A program made the position numbers and the translations under genes. Below are positions 44,066-52,714 of a stretch of DNA of 64,000 nucleotides, piece by piece; within the stretch, counting starts at the first letter, position 1; each line of letters starts with the position of its first letter. This DNA is from a virus. The notes below the pieces were generated by a model that saw only the letters and a program-made list of their open reading frames with translations, did not search any database and had not been told where the DNA came from. The stretch spans positions 1 through 64,000 of IMG/VR virus record IMGVR_UViG_3300024255_000006. One strand, given 5' to 3'.

Positions 44066-44756
44066 GACTAATCAAATTTTTCCACTTTTTCCTACTGTTA
44101 TTTACCAATGCAAATTAGATGGGTTTGAAGAGTGGCGTGACCTTCTTCTCTCCAAGAAAGAATACCAGTTTGATCCTAACGATGGTGATCCTCATCTGAC
44201 TGGTGAGTTTAGAGACAAGTGTCTCATGCATAAAGATGAAGATCTGATGTCTTTTTTTGCTGAGGTAACTGATGGTATCTACGGATGCTTAGAAGCAGCA
44301 GGAGTCAAGAAAGACATGCATATTCCATACATCATGAAGTCTTGGTTTACAATCAAGGACAAATCTGATATGCTTGGTGAACATCGTCATGCATGTTCGG
44401 ATCTTTCGTTTGTATATTATTTGACTGGTGGTCAACTGTGCTTCAAACAAGAGTGGAATGCTAACCAATACTTTGGTGGGATGCTCGATGCTAAACCACC
44501 TGAGCGTAGTCACATTAATAATGAAACCTTCTTTACTACTAAAGTTACTGCAACCACCGTTGCTCCTGGGGATCTACTCATCTTCCCTAGTAATCTGCTA
44601 CATTTTGTTATGCCTGAAGAAGGAACAGACACAGTAGTAAGATCTGTTGCTGGTGATATTAAACTCATGCTTACTGATGAGTATACTGATCTTGAAACTG
44701 GACTGATTCATTACAGTCATTGGAGAAAGTTTAACACTAAAGGACTACATAAATGA
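44064..44756 (+). CDS. 2OG-Fe(II) oxygenase
   Basis: 230 aa. His107-x-His109 (LGEHRHACSDLS), His180 (PSNLLHFVMPEEG) and Arg193 outline the iron and 2-oxoglutarate sites. Starts MTNQIFPLFPTVIYQCKLDG, the typical opening of this cyanophage oxygenase family. First of three consecutive coupled oxygenases. Confidence 0.85.
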   Translation: MTNQIFPLFPTVIYQCKLDGFEEWRDLLLSKKEYQFDPNDGDPHLTGEFRDKCLMHKDEDLMSFFAEVTDGIYGCLEAAGVKKDMHIPYIMKSWFTIKDKSDMLGEHRHACSDLSFVYYLTGGQLCFKQEWNANQYFGGMLDAKPPERSHINNETFFTTKVTATTVAPGDLLIFPSNLLHFVMPEEGTDTVVRSVAGDIKLMLTDEYTDLETGLIHYSHWRKFNTKGLHK

Positions 44757-45355
44757 ATTTTGCATTCATACAACCAATTGTACAATTCGAGTCTCCCAGT
44801 GTAGACATTAAGAAAATTGTTGATCGTGTCTATGACTTTTGGGACAAAAATATTAATAACACAACTATGCAAGGTGGGTATCAACTACGTCTTGTAAATC
44901 ACGAGAGTGGTAAAGTGAATGAACTTTTTGTCCCAGAGATCAATGCACTCTTGCAAGAAGGTATTACAACTGGTGTTGAGAACTATATTGCAACATTGAA
45001 TGTCGATCAGAAAGAAGAGTTCTCTACTAAAATTTGGGTTACCAATGTGTGGATCAACATCGCTACTCCTGGCGCATATCATCGAACACATATTCATGGA
45101 AACTCACACCTGAATGGTATATTCTATTTGCAAGTACCAGAAAATAGTGGTGAGACCTTTGTAGTTAATCCATATCCTACTGGTGTTGAGAGTATAGTGA
45201 AAACACCAAACTCATCTATCTCATTAAGTGCTCAACAAGGTGTTGGATACATATTCTCCTCATCTCTAGCGCACTACACAGATCCAAATCATTCTGAATC
45301 TGATAGAATCTCACTAGCATTTGAAGTTAAACTCGACACCATATTAAAGTCATGA
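44753..45355 (+). CDS. 2OG-Fe(II) oxygenase
   Basis: 200 aa. WINIATPGAYHRTHIHGNSH with HIH at 113-115, GIFYLQVPENSG, His174 (SSLAHYTDPNHS) and Arg185 (DRISLAFEV). ATGA overlap with the gene before and after. Confidence 0.88.
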   Translation: MNFAFIQPIVQFESPSVDIKKIVDRVYDFWDKNINNTTMQGGYQLRLVNHESGKVNELFVPEINALLQEGITTGVENYIATLNVDQKEEFSTKIWVTNVWINIATPGAYHRTHIHGNSHLNGIFYLQVPENSGETFVVNPYPTGVESIVKTPNSSISLSAQQGVGYIFSSSLAHYTDPNHSESDRISLAFEVKLDTILKS

Positions 45356-45969
45356 GACATAATATACAAATTCCTATCTTTCAGTATTCTGTAGAAAACT
45401 GGGAGACTGTGAAACCTGAAATTTTGAATGTTCTTCAAAAATTTAAAGGATCTAGAAATAATCGAGTTAAAAGTAAGGAGACTTACTATCTCAGTGGAAC
45501 AGATGTAGAGACAGATTTCTTTCTATATCGGGGAGCATCTGATCCTCCACCATATGCTCTTGATATAATGAAATATATCAAACCATGCATTCAACAATTC
45601 AAGGAAGATGCTGGTGTTGCTGATATCCCATACGAACTTGATGGGTTTTGGTATGAACTAGCAGCAAAAGGTGAGTGGCATGGTTTACACGATCATGGTA
45701 CAAAAGGCATGTCCGCAGTATTTTTTATCGAGATGGATGATGGACAGTATCCAACAGAATTTGGTGGAGAATTTGGTGAGGAATTATTCAGTCCACCTGC
45801 AAAAGAAGGAGATATGTTATTTTTTCCCTCATGGATGAAGCATTGTGGAGGTCAAAATACTATCGATAAAGGTAGAACTATCATTTCATTCAACATGAAG
45901 AGAAAGCCTACGCAAAAAGATATTGACGATCCGAACAGTTTTTATCATGTTGCATCAGTTCACATATAG
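45352..45969 (+). CDS. 2OG-Fe(II) oxygenase-like protein
   Basis: 205 aa. His113-Asp114-His115 (WHGLHDHGTKGMSA), GDMLFFPSWMKHCGG with His164, and Arg175 (GRTIISFNMK) mark the core. Coupled to the previous gene by ATGA; the three oxygenases 44064-45969 form one unit ended by a hairpin at 45991. Confidence 0.82.
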   Translation: MRHNIQIPIFQYSVENWETVKPEILNVLQKFKGSRNNRVKSKETYYLSGTDVETDFFLYRGASDPPPYALDIMKYIKPCIQQFKEDAGVADIPYELDGFWYELAAKGEWHGLHDHGTKGMSAVFFIEMDDGQYPTEFGGEFGEELFSPPAKEGDMLFFPSWMKHCGGQNTIDKGRTIISFNMKRKPTQKDIDDPNSFYHVASVHI

Positions 45970-45990
45970 ACAGTCAGAAAAGCGTCACAC

Positions 45991-46032
45991 GGGGGTCACA
46001 CGACCCCCTTTCTGCTGTATAATTGATTCATC
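45991..46032 (+). promoter_or_regulatory. hairpin plus -10 box before the helicase
   Basis: GGGGGT-CACACG-ACCCCC hairpin (45991-46008), then TATAAT (46018-46023) followed by TGATTCATC. The hairpin can end the oxygenase unit and covers the -35 region of the helicase promoter; no good -35 hexamer is seen. Confidence 0.7.
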
Positions 46033-46051
46033 GACGGAGACACCACACCAC

Positions 46052-47299
46052 ATGACCCTGACCCTGCGTCCACACCAGACCCGAGCACTTCGTGCCCTGT
46101 CTACTTCTCCCCGTGGTCGCGTGACCATCCCTACTGGTGGTGGTAAAACCCTTGTTATGATTGAGGACGTGAAGCGCACCCTTCAGGTGTCTGATCGCCC
46201 TCGCACTGTGGTTGTGGTTGCTCCTCGGATTCTTCTCGCCAACCAACTGTGTGACGAGTTCTTCTCTGCTCTCAACGGCAATGTCGATGTTGCAGTGATG
46301 CACGTTCACAGTGGTGAGACTTCTTTCAACAGCAGCACCAAAGTTGATAACATTCGTTGTCATGATGCTGTCTGCCGTACTGCTGGTGTTAATCAACTGA
46401 TCTTCACCACTTACATTTCCCTGCGTCGTATCAATGAGTCAGGCATTGATATCGACCACATTTACTTTGACGAGGCACACAACAGCACTCGTCGCGATCA
46501 CTTCAAGGAGACTGCGATTGCATCTCTGACTGCTAAGACTGCATATTTTTTCACGGCGACACCTAAGTATCGTCACAATGCTCATAACAGCATGAACAAT
46601 GTTGCAGTCTATGGTCCTGAACTTATCAGCATTCCTGCTCCTGAACTGATCGACAATGGTAGCATCATTCCTCCTACTATCAAATCTCACATTGTTGAGG
46701 TTGAGCGTCAGAAGTCTATGTACGCTGCTGAGAACGACCGTGAGGTGCTTCTGGACATTGTGAGCAACCTTGATGCTGACTCTGCTCAGAAGATCCTTGT
46801 CGCCGCTCCTAGCACCCGTGTGCTGTGGCGTCTGCTCTCCAATACTGATGTGATGCAGCAGTTTGCTGAGCGTGGTTATGATGTGATGCATATTACTAGT
46901 AAGCATGGTGCATATGTCAACAAAACTAAAGTCAACCGTGAAGAGTTCTTCAACACGCTGACTGCCTGGGGCAAAGATCCTTCCCGTAAGTTTGTGCTGT
47001 TTCACTACAGCATTCTGTCTGAAGGTATGAATGTCCCTGGTTTGACTCACTGCATTCTTCTTCGCAACCTGCCCATCATTGAGATGGCGCAGACTATCGG
47101 TCGCGTGATTCGACTTGATCGTGATGACGCTGCTGATATTGCTGCTGGTAACATCACTCCTGGTCGCCTTGATATGTATCGCAAGTCCACTGGTTATGTG
47201 ACTGTGCCTGTCTTTACCAACTATGGTAAGCAGACTGCGAAGCGTCTCCAGCACGTTGTTGATGCTATCTTCACCAAAGGCATCGCTGCAACTGAATAA
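46052..47299 (+). CDS. SF2 DEAD/DEAH-box helicase
   Basis: 415 aa from ATG 46052 (an upstream in-frame extension overlaps the promoter and was rejected). Motif I IPTGGGKT (26-33), motif II YFDEAHN, motif III FFTATP, and motifs V/VI EGMNVPGL…QTIGRVIRLD are all present. It resembles UvsW/Res-type DNA helicases for recombination or replication fork repair. Codons are GC-rich relative to flanking oxygenases. Confidence 0.92.
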   Translation: MTLTLRPHQTRALRALSTSPRGRVTIPTGGGKTLVMIEDVKRTLQVSDRPRTVVVVAPRILLANQLCDEFFSALNGNVDVAVMHVHSGETSFNSSTKVDNIRCHDAVCRTAGVNQLIFTTYISLRRINESGIDIDHIYFDEAHNSTRRDHFKETAIASLTAKTAYFFTATPKYRHNAHNSMNNVAVYGPELISIPAPELIDNGSIIPPTIKSHIVEVERQKSMYAAENDREVLLDIVSNLDADSAQKILVAAPSTRVLWRLLSNTDVMQQFAERGYDVMHITSKHGAYVNKTKVNREEFFNTLTAWGKDPSRKFVLFHYSILSEGMNVPGLTHCILLRNLPIIEMAQTIGRVIRLDRDDAADIAAGNITPGRLDMYRKSTGYVTVPVFTNYGKQTAKRLQHVVDAIFTKGIAATE

Positions 47300-47307
47300 T
47301 AAAGAAA

Positions 47308-47330
47308 TGCTGAAAACATCAGCGTTTTCA
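47308..47330 (+). terminator. weak terminator after the helicase
   Basis: GCTGA-AAACA-TCAGC stem (47309-47323) followed by GTTTTC; short stem and T-run. Confidence 0.45.
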
Positions 47331-47372
47331 CACATAATAATCTAAAATACTTCTATACCACAAAACTATCTT

Positions 47373-47579
47373 ATGGAAGAGTACCAATCCTGCATTGATG
47401 ACGAAAAACATCAGAAACGACGTGATGCTTTCAATCTTTTCTATGAGAGTGTCTTGAAACCAGATCCTGAACTTAGGCGGGATTCACACGAACAACTATG
47501 CTATCATGAACTGATGGAATGGCGAGGAGATATTCTCGCTTATCTTGACCTCCGACGTATTGAAGAGTTTCACAAATGA
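47373..47579 (+). CDS. small hypothetical protein
   Basis: 68 aa, helical and charged (DEKHQKRRDAFNLFYES). ATGA overlap with the next gene. No family is recognised. Confidence 0.6.
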   Translation: MEEYQSCIDDEKHQKRRDAFNLFYESVLKPDPELRRDSHEQLCYHELMEWRGDILAYLDLRRIEEFHK

Positions 47580-47854
47580 CTATTGACGGAAAACCCAACA
47601 TTCAACATGACTGGAACAAAGAGTATGCGAAACAACGCAAAGATCGTATGCAAGATGCTATCGATGATTACCTCCAAGATGGTAAAGTACCAGCACGACA
47701 AACTTATGAAGAGATGTTATCTTGCGTCAATGACGTGATTGATTATCATCGTACGAGTATGAACCGAGCAGTGAAACTTAAGGAGTTAATGCTTGGACAT
47801 CGTGATATTGAACTGCTAGATCCAGATGAGATTAGTTTGTTAGATACTCTGTGA
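47576..47854 (+). CDS. small hypothetical protein
   Basis: 92 aa, helical (YAKQRKDRMQDAIDDYLQDG; MNRAVKLKELMLG). Coupled to both neighbours by 4-nt overlaps. Its start DGKPNIQHDWNKEYAKQR recalls short cyanophage proteins of unknown role. Confidence 0.6.
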   Translation: MTIDGKPNIQHDWNKEYAKQRKDRMQDAIDDYLQDGKVPARQTYEEMLSCVNDVIDYHRTSMNRAVKLKELMLGHRDIELLDPDEISLLDTL

Positions 47855-48471
47855 CCTATAATCTTATCAATATTTTACCGACCTGGGTTATGGAGATTGA
47901 GTTTCCTGACTCAGGTTCTTTTATACCACACTTCGATGATCTTACTTATCGTGATCTAAACTCGTTTGTATCACACGAGACTGATGTTTTAGATCGTGAT
48001 CCATTCACTAAGATCAGAGAATTGATCCTAAAACATCTACAGATCATCATTGATGAGTGTGGTTATGAAGGTGATATTGGTTCAAGAATCACTCAGTCAT
48101 GGGCAATCAAGGCAACAGGAGGAAACAATACACCACCACATTCTCATCCTAACAGTCAGTTCAGTGGTGTTTGCTACTTCAATGATAGTCCACACGCACT
48201 AGTTCTCTGTCGCAAAGACATGTGGTATGATGATAAGATGCCTATCCGCGTCTTTGATTGCATAAATGAGCATCGGTTCTTTCAGAATACTCATAACCAG
48301 TTCAGATATGAACCAAAAGCGGGTAAGATCCTCATTTTTCCGTCTACTATGAAGCATTATGTCGAAATGATTCCGCATGAAGTCACGGAGACACGATACT
48401 CGCTAGCATTTAATACGTTCCTGACTGGTAAAGTCTTGACCGATTCCACTCTTGCCTCTATTATACTATGA
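47851..48471 (+). CDS. 2OG-Fe(II) oxygenase
   Basis: 206 aa from GTG 47851 (GTGA overlap). TPPHSHPNSQFSGVCYFND with HSH at 97-99, KAGKILIFPSTMKHYVEM with His169, and Arg182 (ETRYSLAFNTF) define the core. Same family as 44753 and 2239. Confidence 0.85.
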   Translation: MTYNLINILPTWVMEIEFPDSGSFIPHFDDLTYRDLNSFVSHETDVLDRDPFTKIRELILKHLQIIIDECGYEGDIGSRITQSWAIKATGGNNTPPHSHPNSQFSGVCYFNDSPHALVLCRKDMWYDDKMPIRVFDCINEHRFFQNTHNQFRYEPKAGKILIFPSTMKHYVEMIPHEVTETRYSLAFNTFLTGKVLTDSTLASIIL

Positions 48472-48767
48472 TGGAAACATTCCCTGCCGCTTTTACTCAT
48501 GAACCACCAACAGGATATCGATACGAGATCGTTCGCTTTAAAGCTACTATTCTTGCAATTTGGATTGTTCATATCAGTGGGTTTAATTACAGTGATCACG
48601 ATCCTGTTCGTTGTATCTGGGGATTCTACAACACAAAAAAAGAATCATTCTTTGAACCAAAAAACTCAAAGTCAGTTGGTGCAGCAGTAGATTTTACAGA
48701 CACCACACAGTATTCAGCAATGACGTTTAAGCGTCCGTTCACTCCAACCATTGCTAATTTCCTCTAA
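48468..48767 (+). CDS. conserved-type hypothetical protein
   Basis: 99 aa. GYRYEIVRFKATILAIWIVH…FNYSDHDPVRCIWGFYNTKK is a compact beta-rich protein resembling hypothetical cyanophage proteins I have seen; function unknown. ATGA overlap with the oxygenase. Confidence 0.65.
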   Translation: MMETFPAAFTHEPPTGYRYEIVRFKATILAIWIVHISGFNYSDHDPVRCIWGFYNTKKESFFEPKNSKSVGAAVDFTDTTQYSAMTFKRPFTPTIANFL

Positions 48768-48792
48768 ATACTATCGTCAATCAAATGTAACT

Positions 48793-48954
48793 ATGAAAGC
48801 AAAACCAGAAGTACATAGAGTGGAATTCAAGGACGATAGTCGTCCTGCTCTGCTATTTCATGGGGATACGAAGAGCTTGAAACGATATATTTCAGAGAAT
48901 ATGGATTGCATTGAAGCAGTCTATCAGTTAGAATGGAGATCAATTCGCTTCTAA
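48793..48954 (+). CDS. small hypothetical protein
   Basis: 53 aa from ATG 48793 (the frame is open further upstream without a good start). HRVEFKDDSRPALLFHGDTK has a beta-rich look. A CTAAATA motif (48764-48770) precedes it. Confidence 0.55.
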   Translation: MKAKPEVHRVEFKDDSRPALLFHGDTKSLKRYISENMDCIEAVYQLEWRSIRF

Positions 48955-48996
48955 GACACCCCTAGAAGCGTCTGTAACGCCCTCGAACCCTTTATC

Positions 48997-49203
48997 ATGA
49001 CCAATTCATCTACTGTGGTTACTGAAGTGACTCTAGACACCCACCAGATCCAATTTATCATGGATCTGATGATGGGATGTAATTCAGGCACCACCAAAAT
49101 CCACTCACGTAAGAATCAAATCAACGATTCTAGTCTCTATAATCACCTTGATAAGTGTCTAACTGATGCTCTATGGTTTGAATCCCAATCGGAGGGACTA
49201 TGA
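48997..49203 (+). CDS. small hypothetical protein
   Basis: 68 aa; N-terminal Thr/Val-rich strand, then helical (HQIQFIMDLMMGCNS; LYNHLDKCLTDALWFESQ). ATGA overlap with the following membrane protein. Function unknown. Confidence 0.58.
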   Translation: MTNSSTVVTEVTLDTHQIQFIMDLMMGCNSGTTKIHSRKNQINDSSLYNHLDKCLTDALWFESQSEGL

Positions 49204-49415
49204 AATTAGATAGTAAAGCAAGAGTATTAGGTAGTGTTGGAGTCATCACTGCCTATTTTATTGTCTTGCATGTAAATGTATTACTTGGTGTGATCATTCA
49301 TTTTGTGGCTGATCTAATCAGTGTACCGTATTTCATTCGTACTAAAGCATGGGATGTGGTGATCATGTTAGCGTTCCTCTTGTTCATCGGCATGTCTAAG
49401 CTGACCACTTTGTGA
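49200..49415 (+). CDS. two-helix membrane protein
   Basis: 71 aa with two or three hydrophobic segments (about 10-45 and 52-67). The pattern LGVIIHFVADLISVPYFIRT is of a conserved cyanophage membrane protein type; role unknown. Confidence 0.62.
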   Translation: MKLDSKARVLGSVGVITAYFIVLHVNVLLGVIIHFVADLISVPYFIRTKAWDVVIMLAFLLFIGMSKLTTL

Positions 49416-49419
49416 TCTG

Positions 49420-49611
49420 ATGCTATCAACTAAACTCATCACATCTGCCTCAACTGCTATAAAGATTGCTAATCCAGACTGGGAGTTGAGACAAATACTT
49501 TCAGTCCTTAATCTATCCAATCAAGTATATGATCAATGGCATCCTGCTGCTCTAGGTGTTATGAATGCAAATAGAGTTATAGGCACAAAAGGTGGATTCA
49601 AACGGTTCTGA
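49420..49611 (+). CDS. small hypothetical protein
   Basis: 63 aa with helical N-terminus and a basic end (NRVIGTKGGFKRF). It starts 4 nt after the previous stop. Function unknown. Confidence 0.52.
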   Translation: MLSTKLITSASTAIKIANPDWELRQILSVLNLSNQVYDQWHPAALGVMNANRVIGTKGGFKRF

Positions 49612-49639
49612 TGCGCCAGTTGCTGAACTGCCCACTGAC

Positions 49640-49678
49640 TGACCACAGGGCACTCAAATGCCTTATACTATATTCATC
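49640..49678 (+). promoter_or_regulatory. early-type promoter
   Basis: TGACCA (49640-49645), 18 nt, TATACT (49664-49669), followed by the recurring ATATTCATC element. Confidence 0.6.
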
Positions 49679-49695
49679 AGCAAGGGACACACCAC

Positions 49696-49935
49696 ATGAC
49701 CACCACAGTCGTCAAGCACTCTCACTACAAGATCCAGGTTGATTTCGTTGAGTCTCCTGGTCATCCTATCGTATACTTCCGCAAGGAAGGCAAGTGCAAG
49801 ACGTTCAATGGCGGCATGAGGCAGATGGATCGCGTCACCAATGAGTCCTGTGATGCATGGAGAGATTATAACTTCCGCCGTCTCACCGTGTCTGTTGTAC
49901 CAGCTGAGGAAGTGACTCCTTTGGTGGTCAACTGA
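49696..49935 (+). CDS. small hypothetical protein
   Basis: 79 aa, beta-rich (VKHSHYKIQVDFVESPGHP; YNFRRLTVSVVPAEEV). GC-rich codons like other early-type genes. Own promoter; no Shine-Dalgarno is evident. Function unknown. Confidence 0.6.
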   Translation: MTTTVVKHSHYKIQVDFVESPGHPIVYFRKEGKCKTFNGGMRQMDRVTNESCDAWRDYNFRRLTVSVVPAEEVTPLVVN

Positions 49936-49962
49936 CCCCGTACCTGTTATACTTAATTCATC
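49925..49962 (+). promoter_or_regulatory. early-type promoter
   Basis: TGGTCA (49925-49930), 17 nt, TATACT (49948-49953), then TAATTCATC. The -35 region is part of the palindrome GGTCAACTGACC. Confidence 0.55.
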
Positions 49963-49985
49963 AGTAAACCACACTCTCCAGACCA

Positions 49986-50162
49986 ATGTTTTCTAAAGAC
50001 GACCACGATTTCCTTGACTTTCTCTTCGGCAAACTCACTGCATTTGTAGACAATGAAGAACTTGATCTGTCCGAGAATGATGATACTGTCTGCACTAGTC
50101 TTGAATTCAGAGCAGCAGAACTTGAGATGACTGTGGATGAGATGCTTCATGCTGATCTATAA
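49986..50162 (+). CDS. small acidic protein
   Basis: 58 aa, strongly acidic (MFSKDDHDFLDFLFGKL; VDNEELDLSENDDTV). Its TAA overlaps the ATG of the next oxygenase (TAATG). A small acidic phage protein of this kind could be a DNA mimic or inhibitor, but that is speculation. Confidence 0.65.
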   Translation: MFSKDDHDFLDFLFGKLTAFVDNEELDLSENDDTVCTSLEFRAAELEMTVDEMLHADL

Positions 50163-50704
50163 TGTATCGAGACTTTTTTCCAACGCCACTCATAGCAGAA
50201 AGATGTGATATTGATAATGATAGACTGCTTGAGAAGGTATTGAGATATGCTCGTCGATCAGAGTCAGTATATTATTCTAATATTGGTGGTGAGCAGTATC
50301 ATGAGTTTCGTGATGAACAATTGTTCGATGCAATTGGTAAAGCAATTCCACAACGTGTAGATGTAGCACAAGATATTTTTAGTATCTACGCATGGATCAA
50401 CATCAATCCTCCTGGTGCATATAACAAAAGACACCATCACATTGATCCACACATTATCTTTTCAGGTGCTTACTATGTTGTAGCACCAAAGGATAGTGGA
50501 GAACTTAAGTTCCATGATCCACGCGGATCAATGATTGCTGAAGATGCTGCCCTAGGGTATTTCTATCAGCAACCTACGGAATCTATCGCACCTGAAACAG
50601 GTATGCTATGGATATTTCCGTCTTGGTTAGAGCATGAGGTTACACCAAACAACTCTAACGAAACTCGTATCTCTATTTCATTTAACATTTCAATCCCAAT
50701 CTGA
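50162..50704 (+). CDS. 2OG-Fe(II) oxygenase
   Basis: 180 aa. ININPPGAYNKRHHHIDPHI with His91-His93, SGAYYVVAPKDSG, IFPSWLEHEVTPNN with His158 and Arg169 (TRISISFN). Same length and same His158/Arg169 positions as the protein at 2239, so the two are close paralogues, 48 kb apart. Confidence 0.88.
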   Translation: MYRDFFPTPLIAERCDIDNDRLLEKVLRYARRSESVYYSNIGGEQYHEFRDEQLFDAIGKAIPQRVDVAQDIFSIYAWININPPGAYNKRHHHIDPHIIFSGAYYVVAPKDSGELKFHDPRGSMIAEDAALGYFYQQPTESIAPETGMLWIFPSWLEHEVTPNNSNETRISISFNISIPI

Positions 50705-50856
50705 TGAACACTTTTGACGACGTGATGCTTGACCGTGCTCTGCTGTCTCTCCTGGAAGACGTAGAAGTAGATTGGACCGATGACGTGCCTGATGTAAACC
50801 AGGAGTGGGCAGTTGAGGAACTGACCCCTGAGGCACTCAAGGCGATGAATTGGTAG
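50704..50856 (+). CDS. small acidic hypothetical protein
   Basis: 50 aa starting at TGATG overlap with the oxygenase. Acidic with three Trp (VEVDWTDDVPDVNQEWAVEE). GC-richer than the gene before it. Confidence 0.6.
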   Translation: MNTFDDVMLDRALLSLLEDVEVDWTDDVPDVNQEWAVEELTPEALKAMNW

Positions 50857-50885
50857 TATGATTACTAGGTAATCGAGAGACAGGC

Positions 50886-51257
50886 ATGACCACTCAATCG
50901 TTCGCTGACTTCGCTACCCAGCAAGACGCTCGTCACACCATCGAGTTGAACATCCGCAAGTATACTCTCATGCTCTGTGATGCTTTGGTCCTGGACTTCG
51001 AGACTCATCATCCTGAGTCTGATCCATACAAATTCGACATTGAATCTGGTCGCAAGTATCACAAACTGATCATGGAGACCAATGCTGGTTCCCGTAGTGT
51101 TCATGCTTTCGTTGATAAGAAGACGGGTGAGGTTTACAAACCTGCCTCATTCAAAGCACCTGCTAAGCACGTTCGCTTCAACCTACTGCTGATCAACGAT
51201 CGTGAGTGGTTGCTAGAGAACGCTGACTGGGCAGGTGGTTATCTTTACAAGCGTTGA
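50886..51257 (+). CDS. conserved phage protein of unknown function
   Basis: 123 aa. FDIESGRKYHKLIMETNAGS followed by RSVHAFVDKKTGEVYKPAS and AKHVRFNL resembles a hypothetical protein recurring in cyanophages and other T4-like phages. The VHAFVDKKTGEVYKPA block is a beta hairpin. GC-rich, early-type gene. Confidence 0.7.
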   Translation: MTTQSFADFATQQDARHTIELNIRKYTLMLCDALVLDFETHHPESDPYKFDIESGRKYHKLIMETNAGSRSVHAFVDKKTGEVYKPASFKAPAKHVRFNLLLINDREWLLENADWAGGYLYKR

Positions 51258-51282
51258 CGCGCTGCCCATTTTCTGCTAAATT
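51254..51282 (+). promoter_or_regulatory. early-type promoter
   Basis: TTGACG (51254-51259, overlapping the previous stop), 17 nt, TAAATT (51277-51282). Confidence 0.72.
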
Positions 51283-51306
51283 ACTCTAGTTCTTTCTTTT
51301 ACCACA

Positions 51307-51543
51307 ATGTTCTATCTTGTTGCTGCTGGTAACGGTTACGCCATGGATCACGCTGGTGATACCATGTATGGTATGACTGTGTTTGAAGATAACACGGTCG
51401 ATATTGACGATTCTTATGACATCGCTTATGATGAAGTTGATGAGGGCGAGCAGGAGTATCTTGCTCACGTCGCTTATCACATGCAGCAAATCGCCAAATT
51501 GACCGAGGAGCACCGTAAACTTAACGAGGTATTCATCAAATGA
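51307..51543 (+). CDS. small acidic hypothetical protein
   Basis: 78 aa, acidic middle (FEDNTVDIDDSYDIAYDEVD) and helical C-terminus. No Shine-Dalgarno; own promoter. ATGA overlap with the next gene. Confidence 0.6.
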   Translation: MFYLVAAGNGYAMDHAGDTMYGMTVFEDNTVDIDDSYDIAYDEVDEGEQEYLAHVAYHMQQIAKLTEEHRKLNEVFIK

Positions 51544-51809
51544 GTATTGTGACGGATGACCTGGTGGAGAATCTTATTCAACCACCCTTTGTAAATCCTT
51601 TCTATGGTACACATACTACGTCTGTTGTACCACGCACAGATCTTTCAGAAGAAGATCTCACACGCTATTGGCGCTATTTCAAACGATTCCCAAATGAATT
51701 TGCGTCGGCAGTCAACAAACTGCTTCCAAATTCATGCATCTTTGTTACCTTCGATCACCTCAACAACGTCCTTACCTATGAACAACGAACTCGCTCTTCA
51801 AATCTCTGA
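51540..51809 (+). CDS. small hypothetical protein
   Basis: 89 aa; TDLSEEDLTRYWRYFKRFPN is a probable helix pair. It overlaps the next gene by 32 nt. Function unknown. Confidence 0.58.
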   Translation: MSIVTDDLVENLIQPPFVNPFYGTHTTSVVPRTDLSEEDLTRYWRYFKRFPNEFASAVNKLLPNSCIFVTFDHLNNVLTYEQRTRSSNL

Positions 51810-52011
51810 ACAACGTGACGATATCTGTGAATGGATGATGACTCGCTTTCGTGAGTTGATGTCTGAGGAACGTATTGATGATGCACTGCATTTCGCAGAT
51901 GAGTGGTTTGAGTGGATGGATCCTGAGGGCTACATAAACGAGTCCACACACTTCTACAACGAAGATGAGCTCCTCCAACTCTACCTCAGCCTACCAGAAA
52001 CAGATCGCTGA
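51778..52011 (+). CDS. small acidic helical protein
   Basis: 77 aa from ATG 51778. Helical and acidic (ISEQRDDICEWMMTRFREL; FADEWFEWMDPEGY). The frame is open upstream but overlaps the previous gene further, so this start is preferred. Confidence 0.6.
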   Translation: MNNELALQISEQRDDICEWMMTRFRELMSEERIDDALHFADEWFEWMDPEGYINESTHFYNEDELLQLYLSLPETDR

Positions 52012-52138
52012 TCTACTGGTAGACATATGTTATGAGCGAGATCCTAAGCAATTAGAAGTGCTTAGTGAGAGACTCGCTATGATTCGTAAACTTTGCCCCG
52101 ACTGTACTAATGAGAATCAAAGACAGCAACACATCTGA
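51965..52138 (+). CDS. small hypothetical protein, overlapping
   Basis: 57 aa. AYQKQIADLLVDICYERDPK and RLAMIRKLCPDC look like real helical protein and fill the interval between neighbours, which it overlaps by 47 and 29 nt. Support is limited to sequence quality and context. Confidence 0.45.
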   Translation: MSSSNSTSAYQKQIADLLVDICYERDPKQLEVLSERLAMIRKLCPDCTNENQRQQHI

Positions 52139-52436
52139 AGTTGTTGACATCGCAGCAGAGAATGCTGGTACTGCTACAACTTATGTCTCTACTAATTCAG
52201 ATCCCGAAGCAGCACAAATGGAAGAATATCTTCACAATGTTGCTGTTCCTGAGCATCAACAAAAGATGGCATCACTGCTAGAGACTGATGGTTATGAAAT
52301 TAAACGAACACCAGCAACCTTTCGCCGTATTCAAACTCTTGGTTTGTCCGATGCAAATCTTACAGAGATGCTGAAAACCCACCAAGGTCGAATTAAATTC
52401 GGTTATAATTACATTGAGCGAGTACAACTGAGCTAA
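52110..52436 (+). CDS. small hypothetical protein
   Basis: 108 aa. N-terminus acidic, middle helical (MEEYLHNVAVPEHQQKMASL), C-terminus basic (KTHQGRIKFGYNYIERVQ). Function unknown. Confidence 0.6.
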   Translation: MRIKDSNTSEVVDIAAENAGTATTYVSTNSDPEAAQMEEYLHNVAVPEHQQKMASLLETDGYEIKRTPATFRRIQTLGLSDANLTEMLKTHQGRIKFGYNYIERVQLS

Positions 52437-52438
52437 CT

Positions 52439-52714
52439 ATGAAAAACTGTATGGCAATGAACTGTTTAGTTCATGACGATCTATATGAATTGGGTGCAGA
52501 ACTGCCTGATTCACCAATGCGTCGATTCAAAATTGTTGACACATTGACCAATAAGGAGTATGATATTATTTCATCGATGGGCCACCTTAATGGTTCTCCC
52601 GCATTCTTCAAAGTGAAACTCGATGATGTTCCTGTAGAAAATCAAGATGGTGATCTCTACGTGAGCGAAAACGATTACAATGATCTGAATGAGCGTGGGG
52701 CAGTTGAAATCTAA
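52439..52714 (+). CDS. small hypothetical protein
   Basis: 91 aa, beta-rich (MRRFKIVDTLTNKEYDIIS; SPAFFKVKLDDVPV). It starts 2 nt after the preceding stop. Function unknown. Confidence 0.6.
   Translation: MKNCMAMNCLVHDDLYELGAELPDSPMRRFKIVDTLTNKEYDIISSMGHLNGSPAFFKVKLDDVPVENQDGDLYVSENDYNDLNERGAVEI

Noticed and set aside
45923-46051. Longer start for the helicase
   Set aside because: The extension overlaps the preceding oxygenase, a GC hairpin and the TATAAT box; ATG 46052 gives the normal start of the helicase domain.
46439-47335. A 298-codon open frame on the - strand across the helicase
   Set aside because: The + strand carries all SF2 helicase motifs in order; the antisense frame has no recognisable domains and arises from codon bias of the helicase.
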